Assembly (NCBI GenBank): GCA_028023455.1
Contig: JAQFVV010000276.1
Span: 884,545 to 948,544 of the forward strand
Source: Epiperipatus broadwayi
Taxonomy: Eukaryota; Onychophora; Udeonychophora; Euonychophora; Peripatidae
Reading direction: 5' to 3'
Length of the DNA stretch: 64,000 nucleotides
The notes under the pieces were generated by a model. It was given only the letters and a program-made list of their open reading frames with translations. It searched no databases and was not told where the DNA came from. Every line of letters starts with the position of its first letter. Positions within the stretch are counted from its first letter, which is position 1. Both the position numbers and the translations under genes were made by a program. Positions 25,016-38,277 of the stretch are shown one piece after another.

Positions 25016-26775
25016 CATCTAATATATCAACCTCACAAGCCTTCAGGCAATTACTATTTAAAAAGTTTAACATTTGCAAATGCTCATATAATAGGTCATT
25101 CATAAAGGAAATATTTCTTTTTCTTATAATGATATTCCTGCTTTCTATCAATTTCTCATCTCTTCTCTATTAAAATAAGAAGCAGAAAATAAATAAATTA
25201 AAGCTCCTAACATAACCTGAGATAGTTTTGTATGATCTTCAAGGAACAATATTCTCTTATATGAAAAAAGGAGTAGTTGTTTTTATTTTCTGAATGGTCT
25301 CTTAATGGGTGTTCTTTTTTGATAATGAAATATCCATTAAAAAAATTTCAAAACGTTAAACTTCAAATTCTGATGAGGTCATCTCAGATCTAATTACATT
25401 CAAATATCTTAGATAAAATAGTAAATAAAATGTATTGCTAAGTTTATCTCATAAAAATTTATATTCCTCTGAATATAATACAAACAAGTATATTTTTGCT
25501 GAAAAGTATCAAAAAGTATAAATTATATAATTCATTAGAACCATTAAACCTATTCATCTCATTTTTGGAAACTCTATTTGATAAAGATTTCTTGCAGGAA
25601 AAAATGGAAAGTAATACCAAACTGTATAAAAGAAAAAATAATAAATCTAATGTTCTTTTAACATAATTATGAGTTCTGGAAAGATCCAAATAATAAACCA
25701 AAATAATATAGTTGATGACATATTCAAATCATTTTAGCAACACCTGATGCTGATCACCATAATGATCAAAGGATCTCACTTAAGCTATCAATCCAAGTAA
25801 AGCATTTACATATAGTACGTGCTATTAACAGAATAAATGATTCGGTACAGTTAGGATTGCTAAATTTGAATCAGTAATGCCTTGAAGCTTAAATCGTTGT
25901 TTTAACAAATTCTGAACCACACTACCTAAATGGGTATCTAAAACTAAATAGATTTTCAAAATTATCTATTGTTAGGCAGTAAAATGATGGGTTGTTTCAT
26001 TAAAAAAATAATTAACTGATTATATTGCTAAATAACGTCTAAGTAAGTAAACACTAAAAGAGAAAATGCTGAAGAGACTATCATTTTTCCATTGCAATAA
26101 ATCATATAGGGTTGTTATTCCTTTTAATTGACCAAATTCTGTTTTTTTTTTTTTCAATTGAAACATCGATCAATCCAATTTACTAAATTTTAGTTCCAGA
26201 GTGAGCGATTACTTTCACCAGCTGAAGCAAAACTACTGTCTAAGATAAATGCTTTTACTTCACAATCCCAAATGATTACATCAGAATCCCAATTCTTGTA
26301 ATAAATAATTTTTCATGTCTATATTCAAAGTGACATTGTTATTTCAGGAAAAAAAGGAAACGCCATATTCTTTTTGTATAAGAAGTTAAAATAACTGGAG
26401 AATGATGTTAAGTACTTTCTAAATTGTTAAAAAATAATTATCTCATCAATGTGTGTTATTGTATTCAAAAATTAATAAGTATTATCATTTATTAATAAAG
26501 AAATTGGGATAATTAATTGCTCAGAAGGCCAAGGGATATTGCAGTAATAAAGAGATTAACTGGTATAATTTAACTGATGCCGAAAGAATCCCTAAATCTT
26601 GAGTTTAATATTATCTCCATTAAGTTAAACTGCTCATACAGTTTATTATTAAAAGTAGTGTGGTAATCTTTTACTATTATGATTTGCTTTCATAAAAACC
26701 TGAGTTTATTGTAGATATAGGTGCATTAAAATGTGTATACATTAATAAAAATATTTTTCTTAGAGATCTTAATAA
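25016..26775. other. AT-rich DNA, no gene recognised
   Basis: No supported feature. The 61-codon (24988-25173, overlapping the MITE edge) and 80-codon (25459-25701, minus) frames carry no recognisable motif. Confidence 0.5.
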
Positions 26776-26902
26776 TGCTAATTTTCAAACAATCTTCTTA
26801 TTTAGCTGTTTTTAATTGAAACATCACTTGAAGATTTAATTTATCTTTTTCAGTGATGTTCCAGATAAGAAAATTACTTGTGAAGTTGTTTGAAAATTAG
26901 CA
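26776..26902. repeat. 127-bp element with 17-bp perfect terminal inverted repeats
   Basis: TGCTAATTTTCAAACAA at the left is mirrored exactly at 26886-26902. AACATCACT / AGTGATGTT form an inner pair. It is a short MITE-like hairpin with no coding capacity. Confidence 0.75.
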
Positions 26903-26937
26903 CTATGTATATGAAAAAAGTATCTTTTATTTATTCT

Positions 26938-27090
26938 ATCTTCATTTTCTTTATCAGGGTCCTATTACCTATAATGACCAGTTTATAAGTCTGGAATATT
27001 TTCTTCTCAATTCACTAATCTTCATTTTCTCTATCAAGATCTTATTATCTATGATGACCAGTTCATAAGCCTGCATTACCTTCTTCTTAA
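26938..27090 (+). repeat. imperfect ~75-bp tandem duplication
   Basis: Two successive copies contain CTTCATTTTC, ATCA(G/A)G(G/A)TC, CTATTACCTATAATGACCAG / TTATTATCTATGATGACCAG and TTCATAAG/TTTATAAG. Divergence is around 15% by eye. Confidence 0.75.
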
Positions 27091-28929
27091 TCCACTACTT
27101 TTGAACATATGCTTTATAATTGTAATCTTCTACGCGGTATATATTTTTTTTCCAAAACGGCAATATTAGCAACTACATTTTCAAGTGTTTTTAATTCTGT
27201 CATGTCATACACAGTTTGACTTATTTTAAATTGGAGAAGTCAAGTTAGTTTACATCTAAAGGTAATATGTCTTTAATATCTATACTTCCATTGATAATGT
27301 AGTAAATTTATTTTTATTCTCTTTTAAATACCTTAAAGTGTTGACTGATATATTTTGTATCTATGTCTTCCTCAACAACATTTATGCAAATAAGAAATTA
27401 ATAAAAAATCGCATTTCCATCTAAATAATGAAGGAATTTTTACATTTATTAATGAGTGTGTTTAATTTTTTTTTTTCTCTTACTAAAGAACCATTCTTTC
27501 ACTATGCAGTTGACATTTTTATGAAGAACATTTACATTTTGCTTAGAAAATAATCTTAAAGAAAAAAAATTTATTATGTATATAAGGTATAAATAATTTA
27601 TGACAATCTTTTTGTGTTAATATAAGTAGAAAAGTGAAATATCTTTAAATAACCCATCATATGACCAATACCTATCAACCATAGAGAAATGTTAAGAAGA
27701 GTCATTTATCAGGCTGAGTGATGCTGAGTAATAAGATTTTGATAAGGTTTTCCCAATTTTGCTTTTTTCTGATAAAATCAACTTGATATACATTTTCAAA
27801 CTAATATTAGATGGATGTACTATGACCTCGAAAATAAAAAATTCTTAAGTCTGATTAGAATAAATTTCATGAATTCAGATAAAATCTAATCCAAATGATA
27901 TATCTTTTATATTCGTTTTTACTACATCCATGTGAAGACTTTTCAGAAAAATAATATATTGTTATTATTTTGATATGATTCTTACATTAGTATAATCTGA
28001 TGGAAAAATACATTACAATTATTATTCACAGCAATTTCTTTTATATCAAGAACATTTACAAAATTCTGTAGACTTCAATTATTATATTATTTTTGTTGCA
28101 TATTGTACTCAAAATAACAAAAAGACTAATTTTATCAATGTTGGAAGATAAATATCTTCAATACTGTGTATTAGCTTTTTTATTATTTTATCTGACAGTT
28201 AAAACAAGAACGTTTTTCTAAAGAAGTTCTAGAAACGAATTGTAGGTTCCCCAAAGAAAATAATTGCAATGTTAATTAAAACTTTAGAAGGCAATCTTGG
28301 ATATTATGCAAAGCATAATAATGATAACTTTTTTCATGATTATTAACTTATTGCTGTAACTTTCTGTCTATCCTTACACATAAAAATCATTCCAGATATT
28401 GATATTTTTATCCAAAAAATATTTGAGTTAAATATACATAGAGTGCGCCCAAGTGAGAAGATGATTGGTAAAGCTCTCTCCAATCTGCCTACAATGCACC
28501 TTTTATGTAATGACTATTTTAACTACTTTCCACAAAATTTTTAAAGCATTAGCATATTTGAATTACAAATTAAATCATGATATGTTACATTGGGTTTCAA
28601 ACCTCAACCCATAATGGAACAAGTTTCTAGGATTAAATTTTGTTTTAAATTGAAAAAATTGCTATTTAATCATTTAACATTATTCAAAGTGTGTGTGATA
28701 ATGAAGTTATAAATCACAGGAATATTTTTAAATATTTTTTAATAATGGCAGGCAGAGCATTGATAATGATGATTAAGGTATGAAATGCAACACTGATCCA
28801 GATTATGCTAGGCCATATTTTTTTGTGCTGAATAGCTAAACTATGTTGCTTCATAATACATGCATTGATTGAGAATTGGACTGCAGGTAACTTGGAGAGA
28901 GACCAATCACCTTTTCAGTAGAATACATA

Positions 28930-28930
<1 letters not shown>
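27091..28930. other. AT-rich DNA, no gene recognised
   Basis: No supported feature. A weak inverted match (GATTGGT...CTCTCTCCAA, near 28465 and 28885) may mark an old foldback element of about 450 bp. Confidence 0.4.

Positions 28931-28933
<3 letters not shown>

Positions 28934-28965
<32 letters not shown>
28934..28965. repeat. (TA)n microsatellite
   Basis: A run of TA dinucleotides directly abutting the left end of the palindromic element at 28966. Confidence 0.95.
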
Positions 28966-28968
<3 letters not shown>

Positions 28969-29211
28969 TAGATACAGCTTACCAATAGTTCTAAAAAAGC
29001 TTTGCTTTTATAAGTGCCGAAAAAGATAGAATTCAAAATCTTTATCGTTATCCCTACTTCTAGACCAGCTGTTTTTGAGCTTATGGCTCACGTCAGTGGA
29101 GAGCTGGGAGTCTAGAAACTAGATCTAAAATACTAATTCAAAAGTCAGTACTTATAAAACACGTTTCTATCAATGTGAAAGCATGAATTTATTGGTAAGC
29201 TACATCTAGTG
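28966..29211. repeat. ~246-bp MITE with terminal inverted repeats CACTAGAT...
   Basis: The left end CACTAGATACAGCTTACCAA is mirrored by the right end TTGGTAAGCTACATCTAGTG with one or two mismatches. A second inverted pair lies near the centre (TCTAGACCAGCT / AGCTGGGAGTCTAGA). It sits at the edge of a (TA)n run, which suggests TA-targeted insertion. No coding capacity. Confidence 0.85.
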
Positions 29212-32200
29212 ATCATAAAATGCAAGCTTAAAAGCAAGTTACAAATTTATAACTTGTTTTAATTATTTATATATATATACATGTGTGAATCAGAACTTAT
29301 TACAATTATATTATAATTTTACATATGTACATTTACACTTACCTGACACAAACCAAATTTATCTGGAAACTTAGACTATATAACTAATAAGATAATATAC
29401 TGACCTTCAATTGGATGTCTCCTTTTGTCATTTGCGTTAATTATCTGAAAAAAAATTAAGCTTGTTTAAAAATAGAAGAAAATTTCAAGATACTTTGGGA
29501 TTTAAGTGCCAAGTTGTGAAAGCGACAGTCAAATATAATTGCCAACAATATATTAATGTCTGTCTTTTTCCACAAAGTTTCAATTATCATTATTGTTATT
29601 GAAATAACTCTGATTATGTCCAATATTTCACCTATATAATTGGTGGTTATAGTATCAGAAAATCGTTATAAAAATAGTAAAGACAGTAAAAGCGAATGTC
29701 ATAATTTTGAAAGAGATTCTATTTTCTTATATAGTAAAATAACTATTCATCAGAAGTGTTAATACTTTTTCATAAATCAATATTTTAATTCATTTGTCAT
29801 TCTAGCAGGTTATTGTGTTTTTTCAGAGTTAAAATTGCTCTTTTTGAAGAATCTAAATTTTAACCCTGCAATGTTTGACATTTCCAAGTCTTTTTTGCCT
29901 TATTTAAGTATTTCCATGCTATCAAGCAGTATACTTATTCTTATTTTTTTCCACTGATAACTCAGAAAAGTTGCATCTCTACAACTGCTGACTTCATTGC
30001 TTTAATAAGATGTACTTGTTTTTAATGTTATTGTTGTCACTAAATGTAAAAGATTATTAAGGGCTCACCATCCATAAGAATATAATATTTTTTACTTATC
30101 AGAATAACTCAGATTATTGAGGAACCTTTTATTCTCTGATTAATACAATAAATATTGGATGAATAAATTGTTTGGTTATGACAAAAGGCAGTACCAGCAA
30201 GAGGAATTCAAAGACTATTTATGATCAATTTCAAAAGTTTACTCAGTTTGAGATTGATATCCTAATCATGTACTTAGCAAATGGATATTCTAACCATGAT
30301 TTCATAATATCTGTGTTTTTTTGACTTAAAGTCTTTTAATAATAGAATACTTGAGTTATTTAATTAAAGATCTTGTCCTTAATATCAAATTCAAACAACT
30401 CACTTATATTACTTTAAAAAATGTTTATTATATAATGAGGATTCTATAACTAAATATTTTTATAAGAATTGGGGATTAGCGCTGTTCATAAAAGATTTGA
30501 GATTTTTATTCATTTCATACTACATCTTTTCATAATAATTTTATTCTCAATGTGATTTTTTTTACTTGTCAGCATTATTTTTTATTGCTGATAAAAGTTT
30601 TACAAAAATATTACATCTTTTTAAAGTTAATTCTACTTATATACTATATCATGGAAAATAAAATATATTCTAAATATAGACAGAAATGTTTTTTTTCCGA
30701 TTACAATTGAGTGACTAAACTACGTTAGTTAGAGATCTCCTGTCCTGAAAAAAATATTGAATTTATTTTATTTTTTTCAATTTTTGAAGAGAATTTCTTG
30801 TTCATTCAAGATATTAATTTTGCCTTATCAGTTTATCCCCTTAATGTACTAATGATTTCTTTATGAAATCTTTGATAATAAATTTTAAATCTGCATATCC
30901 TAAATCACATTTACAAACAGTTAATAGGGAATAAGATAAAACAGTTTCTATACTCATTTTTGTTTTAATCTCTATCTAGGACTAGTTAGATATTCATTTA
31001 TCATATCATTATTAAGTGGTCAACTGAGTTGCTAAGGTGTCACCTATATGACAGATATCTTACGCAGATTGAGACATAAAATAATTTTAAAATCTTATCA
31101 GATCCAGATTATCTACATTAATTTACAATATACATTCCATAAAACATTAAAATCTTTTAAGCTCTTCTGTTTAGTAAATTAATATACAGTCCTTAAGCAA
31201 TGCAATATGAAATCAAAGTGAAAGTATTTTCTTTAACTGATGAAAATTCGTAAAATAATACTTGGCACTGGCACCAGAAGTCATGCGTTTTATGTAGTTT
31301 CTTTTTTTTAAATTTTAGAATCCAACTAAGAATTGTTAACATTTCACTTTTTGTAATTTTGTTTCAATAATAATCAGCTTAAGAGCTCAACTTATCACTT
31401 CAGATATCTCTCTGTAACATAGCTCCCAAGCAACTGAGCAACTAACTAGTCAAATATTTTTATAGCTAATATTTTATCATAAATAATATTTTTTACATTA
31501 TTTACAATCATGAATAATGTATAGACAAATGATAAATGTATTTTATAGTTGTTTGGCTTGCAAATGCTATGGGCAAAAATACAGTATATCATTTTAGATC
31601 TCCATATTACACTATGTAAATCAAAGTTTGACATATTGAAAAAGGGCAAAAATTTAAAATTTGCCAAAAGAGCTTTTATATGTTATTTTTAGGTGTTATG
31701 ATTATATGACTATATTACAGCTATTGTTATATATCATTTTGTAGTTAGATAAAGATATTTTATTATATCTATGATTTATTTTTACTTTGTAAAACATATT
31801 GTATCAATAATATTCAAACCTATTTTTTTTAAAAAAAAAAAAACTTAATTTATGTTTTTTTTTCTAATTTTAGATTTGTCTTATTCGGAAGATTAAAATT
31901 AAAGTGAATAAAGCTTATAGACTTTGAAACTACCTTCTCTTGATCTTGCATAGAAAAAGGATATATTTATTTTTCCAACTTCATTTTTCCGACTTCTCCA
32001 ACTGACGTAATTTTGAATGATTATATTGTATAGATCGACTTTAAAAAATGATATAATTGATTTTGATGCGTGAAAAAATTAAAATCTTTCATTAAATGTA
32101 TAAATAAAACAGTTTCATAATAAAAAATAAATGCGTATTTTTTTTCAATTTCAGTGCGCGTGCGTACAGATTTTAAATAATTGCTAACTAGTTGACATGC

Positions 32201-32215
32201 ATATGTACTATTTAT
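29212..32215. other. AT-rich DNA, no gene recognised
   Basis: 3 kb without a supported gene, RNA or repeat. The 73-codon minus-strand frame at 31446-31667 has no recognisable motif. Confidence 0.5.
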
Positions 32216-32520
32216 TGAACAGTCATGTAATAGATAGAAATAAACATCTATAGATAGACACAGAGAAATAGATAGACTGATGAATGAATGGTAAATATGT
32301 AGATAGATAAAGAAGTAAACAGATACATAAATAGTCAGATGAGTAGATAGATATATAGATAAACAAACAGACAAATTGAAAAATAGATAGATTAACAGAA
32401 GGATAAAAAGATAGATAGATATATCCTTATATACATAGATAACAGTTAGATACAATAACACAGCTTCAAAGAGACAAACACTCAGAGATATAAACAGATA
32501 GATTAATTTATTGATCGATA
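32216..32520 (+). repeat. decayed GATA-type repeat
   Basis: Scattered AGATAGATA, AGACA and similar words in degenerate order flank the intact array and extend it leftwards. Weaker traces reappear at about 32970-33040. They look like an old, mutated part of the same microsatellite. Confidence 0.7.
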
Positions 32521-32538
32521 AAAAACAAAAATGAACTT

Positions 32539-32871
<333 letters not shown>

Positions 32872-33214
32872 TATTGGTTGCTTTAGATAACAATGCCTAT
32901 GTAAATGGGTATTTTACTTGGATAAGCCATTCAATAAGAAAGCAGACATTATGCATAATTGGGTGAAAAAATAGATACATAAACATAAAATATCGATAGA
33001 TGGATAGATTGTTCGATAAATAAAAATTAAATGTATATGACTACATCTAACTGTCTATTATATAAATGTCTAGGGGAATTTTTTCTATTTATTTAACTAC
33101 CTCTTCTGACCTATTTTTCGTTACTTATCTACTTATATACCTACATATTTTTACCTTACTCATACATATTTATGCATGTGAGTGTTTAAAATACAAATTT
33201 GAAACATATTCAAT

Positions 33215-33440
33215 ATATATAGAAGACATATTTTGCGGATTCATCCGTGTTAAAAAATTTAAATATTGATATACCGTAAACATTTCGACTTGACCACACA
33301 ACTCATCCATTGGGTGATAAAAGGTAGAAAGACGGTTGTAGGGGGCGCTACAATCACTGATTTGAAAAAAAAATGTTATATTAAGAATGTTTTTTTTTTT
33401 TTAAATATTTCCAAATAGGAGGAAGTTTGCATGTATTGTA
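33215..33440 (-). repeat. PLE 3'-end sequence, left inverted arm
   Basis: Read on the minus strand it parallels 36560-36790 on the plus strand: TGCAAACTTCCTCCTATTTGG, a poly-A/T patch, CAGTGATTGTAGCGCC and ATCACC(C)AA...GGATGA. The left arm carries an extra piece of about 50 bp near 33241-33292. The matching plus-strand arm follows PLE coding sequence, so this is probably an inverted PLE 3' end. Confidence 0.75.
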
Positions 33441-36108
33441 CCAGTCACATGTTACACACCAACAACCTAACCTGTGGTCGGATTCAAACTCAGTTAAATC
33501 AAAGATTTAAACCCACGACCAAATTGAATTCGAACCCAATTCACGAGCTAAGATCAAATCAATGGATAACATATATAGATGGACATGACTATGTGCCAAG
33601 AAACTAGCTCAACGGATGATGATAATTTCTGAGATCCCTGATTTGACTCTACTAATGACTATGGAGATTTATAAATCAATTCATATACATATGTTTGGGT
33701 CGCCAATACAGGCAGCGAGCATTAATATTAAATATAATTAATAACTAATGAAGAAAGTCAAAACCAAATGAGTTATATAAAATGTTTAATAATAATAAAT
33801 ATTTGTTCAAATGTTGATGATTAGTATAATATATTACATCTAGTCTTTAAGAACGGGAATTGCAATTTACAATAAGTAATGGCAGTCATTCTCATATGCC
33901 AATAACTAATACTCAAGTGTGGGAGAATTATGTATGTCTATGCTCCGACAAGTAAACAAAGGTAAATAAAGGTATTTTACTGGAAAAGAAATTATGATTA
34001 TAATTTTATAGATGAAAGATGTGAGATTCATTTTCCACACATCCATAAATCAACTCACGAAAATTAGGGCATAACTTTAATATTTGACAAAGAACTTATT
34101 TAATTATAGATGAATATGAAGTTGTTTGGCTGTAATAAAATCAATTCATTACGATTTATGAGCATGAGAGCAGGGCTTTATTGGAACTGAGAAATAAACG
34201 GTACTAACAACTTACAAGCATCAAAAACAAATCTGAATATAGAATGGCTTGCCAGTGATTTAAGAAGTAGAAAGGACGGCTTGTGTTCTACAAATCTTTT
34301 TTGCCCTATAAAGAATTCATGGAACACAGGAAAAGCCAGGCTGGGACATAGCCATGAATCTTTGGTGTTCCAATATAATAACGAGTGAAGGAGGAAGTGA
34401 TTTCTTGCTATGTAATTAAAATAACAATAAGATCACCAATGACAAGCCTACGAAGCAAGGAGGTGGCTCGTGTTAGCAACGTTCGGAAAGTGATGATTCA
34501 ATGATCATCGTATTTAATTAATAAACCTAAACTACATAAGAAATGCTCTAGAGGTAATGACCTGATTATGTCAGAATAAAATATAAACATGCTTAAAATA
34601 AATGTGGTTAAACGCAATTATATAATTGTACTAATCATACCCTAAACATCATACCCTCCCTGAATGTTAATATAAAATACAAAATTCACATTAGAATACA
34701 TTTTATTCCCCTTATTGATCTTTAGTAAAACATTTTAATTTTATGAATATGAATAAATAGACATTTGTGAACTCAATAAAATAGCCGGAAGCATAGGTTA
34801 AAAAATGCGCTAATAGTTGTTATCAGCCAGTAGTAGAAATAGCAAACATTTAATAAATCCTTCAATTCGATAATTAATAGAACCATATTAAATTAGTTCT
34901 GATGGTTAAGAATTAAACTATAAAACTTAATACTATATTATTTTCATGAGGTAAGTTTAACGAAAGAGATTATTATCAAGTTGAAGTATTATTGGCACAT
35001 AATTAATAATAAATGACATTAATAAGCATCCAATAAATATATAATAAAGTTAGTTAAGCAAACGGCCATTGTAAGAAAAGGAAAGTTAAAATATTAATTT
35101 TAATGATAAAAATAAAGAATTACTATACAAATTAAGACATTATAAAATAAGAAGAAATTTTAACAATAGTTAACTTAAAACTGATTTAAAGTAAAGTTCA
35201 GAAACTGGCCGGAAAGTTGTGGTTCATAAAAGAAAGATATTGCCAGTCCTTCCATGGTTTGTTCCTTAATTTCACAGTAGAGTCCAATGGGTTGAGACAT
35301 GAGACATAAGCGTGCATTTTAACGTATATGAACAGCATTTTTGATTGATTTCTTTAAGGTTTCAGCAGCTCATGATTGGTATGGATAAGTTTTACTTTTG
35401 AGATCCCCAAAGTTAGCCACGCAGCATGCTGAAAACACTATAAAATTTCATAATTTAAATTGATGTAGATTCAAGTACCAATTCCTCTGAAAAGTAATGG
35501 CTGCTCTTTTCCCTTGAAACTTTTCCGGACTATTTATACCTTTGCTGCGATTTCCTGCCCATTCTGACTCTGATGCCTTCAGACTAAAGCTTTTTACATT
35601 ATCAAAAGTTAAACTTTTTGTTAATTGATTTCAGATCCATTCCTTTGACAAGACTTTCAAATCCATTAACTTTGAATTAATTTTATAATTAGAAAATGAA
35701 TTTGTAAATCTGAAAGCTTATCGAAAGAATGTAGCTTTTAATCACAGAAATTTGAACAAACTGGTAAAAGTAAAATTAAAACATTCTGATGTACTGAAAC
35801 TTTATAACAAATATATATATTTAAATATTCATAAATATATATGTACAATCTATGCAATTACAATATATATGTTTTCATGAATAATTTTATCATGAAATTA
35901 TTAATAATATTAGTTAGTTTAAATATAAAATAACTGTTTTAATAAATTTTTAAATAATATTCTTTTTTAATCGAAATTAGTATGTATTGAACGTATAAAG
36001 CCTCAATACATTTGGATATTTACTGTTAGTGATAGGGTTTGAAGTAGGCTACAGGTGGGATCTCATGAAGCTCGGATCGAACTTAGATCTGACCACTTCA
36101 GTATCATC
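33441..36108. other. interior between opposed PLE ends, unassigned
   Basis: About 2.7 kb without a long reading frame. Parts (33900-34500 and 35200-35620) are less AT-rich and could be remains of an unrelated retroelement, but no motif was recognised. Confidence 0.4.
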
Positions 36109-36340
36109 TCACTTATTGATACAATCAGGGCTTTTAAGTATCTTAATGGCTTTTCTAATTTTACATGGGTAGAGATTATCATGTCTAGATATGATCCTGG
36201 TACTAGAAAAATCAATTTTATGACCTGAATCTATAGTATGGAGTGAGAATGCTGATGATGATGAGTGTTGTTTAACTGCATTAGCATGCTCATCTCTCCT
36301 AATACTGATGTGATGATTACTCATACCTATGTATGTACAT
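36109..36340 (-). pseudogene. Penelope-like element, GIY-YIG domain C-terminal part
   Basis: The minus-strand frame contains RRDEHANAVKQH, SAFSLHTIDSGHKIDFSSTR, then KIRKAIKILKSPDCINK before the stop. This is the conserved tail after the YIG motif in Penelope endonucleases ('R..EH..A...SA...H....GH.I......II......R...EA..I......iN'). The copy starts inside the nuclease, so it is a short 5'-truncated remnant. It differs from the PLE at 13 kb and belongs to another subfamily. Confidence 0.78.
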
Positions 36341-36545
36341 AGGTGTGAGTAATCATCACATCAGTGTTAGGAGAGATGAGCATGCTAATGCAGTTAAACA
36401 CACATACATAGGTATAAGTAATCATCGCATCAGTGTTAGAAAAGAGAGCATGCTATTACAGTTATACAACACTCATCAGCAGCAGCAATCTCACTCCATA
36501 ATATAGATTCAGGTCATAAAATTGATTTTTCTAGGACCTGATTGT
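36175..36545. repeat. palindrome formed by two PLE fragments head to head
   Basis: The minus-strand fragment (36109-36340) and a plus-strand copy (from about 36345) share TCATCACATCAGTGTTAGGA, GAGCATGCTAATGCAGTTAA and CAGGTCATAAAATTGATTTT in inverted order. The centre is CATACCTATGTATGTACATAGGTGTG near 36335. The plus arm has an extra internal duplication of the TACATAGGTRTRAGTAATCATC segment. Confidence 0.85.
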
Positions 36546-36790
36546 ATCAATAAGCAAGATGATACATGCAAACTTCCTCCTATTTGGAAAGATTTTTTAA
36601 TAAAACATTTTTAATTTAACATTCTTGCTATTGGTGGAACTTTAACGTTTTTTTTTTTTTTAAATCAGTGATTGTAGCGCCTCTACAACCATCTTTCTAT
36701 CTTTTATCACCAAGTGGATGACTTGTGTTAACTCGCAAAATATGTCTTTTATATATGCAACCCATGAAAATATTCATATCAACATATATA
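36345..36790 (+). pseudogene. Penelope-like element, C-terminus and 3' UTR (+)
   Basis: Plus-strand counterpart of the fragment at 36109-36340. It carries the same nuclease tail, broken by an internal duplication and frameshifts, followed by DCIN.. and the residues CKLPPIW just before the end of the ORF. A 3' UTR follows, and its inverted copy is at 33215-33440. Confidence 0.7.
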
Positions 36791-38277
36791 TATATATGAA
36801 TGAAATTAAGTTTGAATATAACTGAAATGTGTATAAGATGTTATTGTGATAGATACTTCAAAAATGCATTTATAGTGAGAGACATTGATCTGAATTTTAG
36901 GCTGATTGGTGATTGCAATATGATTAAGCTAAAATGAATGATCATGCACTGATAAAAAATTGATTATTGATGATAAGGACATAAGTTATTTTTGGATATG
37001 GCATTCTTAGAAGTTGGAATGAAGCCAATGATCTGGGTTATGAGTTAGGCTGATTGATCTATTATTAAGACAGTATCCAGAACACTTTAATGCAATGCTA
37101 GAATATAGTATATGGTAGTATAAAGTTCTCAGATTTATTCCTGATCTGAAATTTTTAGTGCTGAAATTTTATATGAATTATCTAGTAATAAAGCTATTCA
37201 ATATTTTTATTAGGATATTTCATAATTTATCTCTGCTATTGTCTTCTTTGTTTGTAAATCCTTTGTGAATGTATGCTTATGAATTTTCTATTACTGCCCT
37301 TTTATATGTTAATGTTGGATGTTATAACTCATTTCAAAAAGTAATGGATGATCTTAGTAATAATAATTAAATGGTTCATTCATAGAAGGATCATACACCT
37401 TCAGTCATCTTGAAGTAACATCACAGAGCTACAATCAAAAGTCCTTTTGCTCTTGCCAACATTACTCTGCATGCTTGAACAAAGAGAATATCAGTGCTCT
37501 AATTTTTATGTTTCTGGAAATAGTTGCATAGAATAAGAGTAAATTTAACCGAATACATGGCTAAAATGAAGTTTAGTAATAAAGAAAAGTAATAAGCTGG
37601 CAGACAGTTATAAAAAATATTATTCCTAAAAATGATAACTTTTTATGACCACAAAATAGTTTATTATGTGAGCAAATTATACAGAAAATCACTAAAAAAC
37701 AGAACTAAGAAAGAGGCTTTCTATAATACTTTCTTTAAAATATATCTATATGATCCAAAAATTTGGAGGATTACATAGAAATTTAGAAATATTTTTTTTA
37801 AAAAAATAAAAATAGAGTTAAAGATGCACTTTCGAATTTTGAAATATATGGATAGTACCATATGATCTTTCGGATCTTATTTAGTTAATGATAGAAAGCA
37901 GTTTGCATTTATTTTAAAATTATGTAATGAGTATATCAGGAAATTTAAAAAAATGTCATTAGCGAAGCTATAAATGATTTGACCAAAGCATTAACACCTG
38001 ATTAGTCAAAACATACAATAGACTTTTTCAATGCTTGCAATAAATAAGTGTAAATTACAATTGCTAAATATATAGTATGTTTATGTATGTATAAAGAAAG
38101 GAAAAAAAGATAAGTAGACACAACTATAGATAGAAAATGTCATTTATTTCAAGAAAAATTAATTTTTGTTTAATTTTTTTTTTCTATTTCATAAAATGCA
38201 GTATTTACATCGTGCTGTAATTATACACAACTTGTGTACTAAATTGTTTTAATTTTTATATATTTTTTCACAATGAT
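36791..38277. other. AT-rich DNA, no gene recognised
   Basis: No feature supported. 37380-37510 has mixed composition but no motif. Confidence 0.5.
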
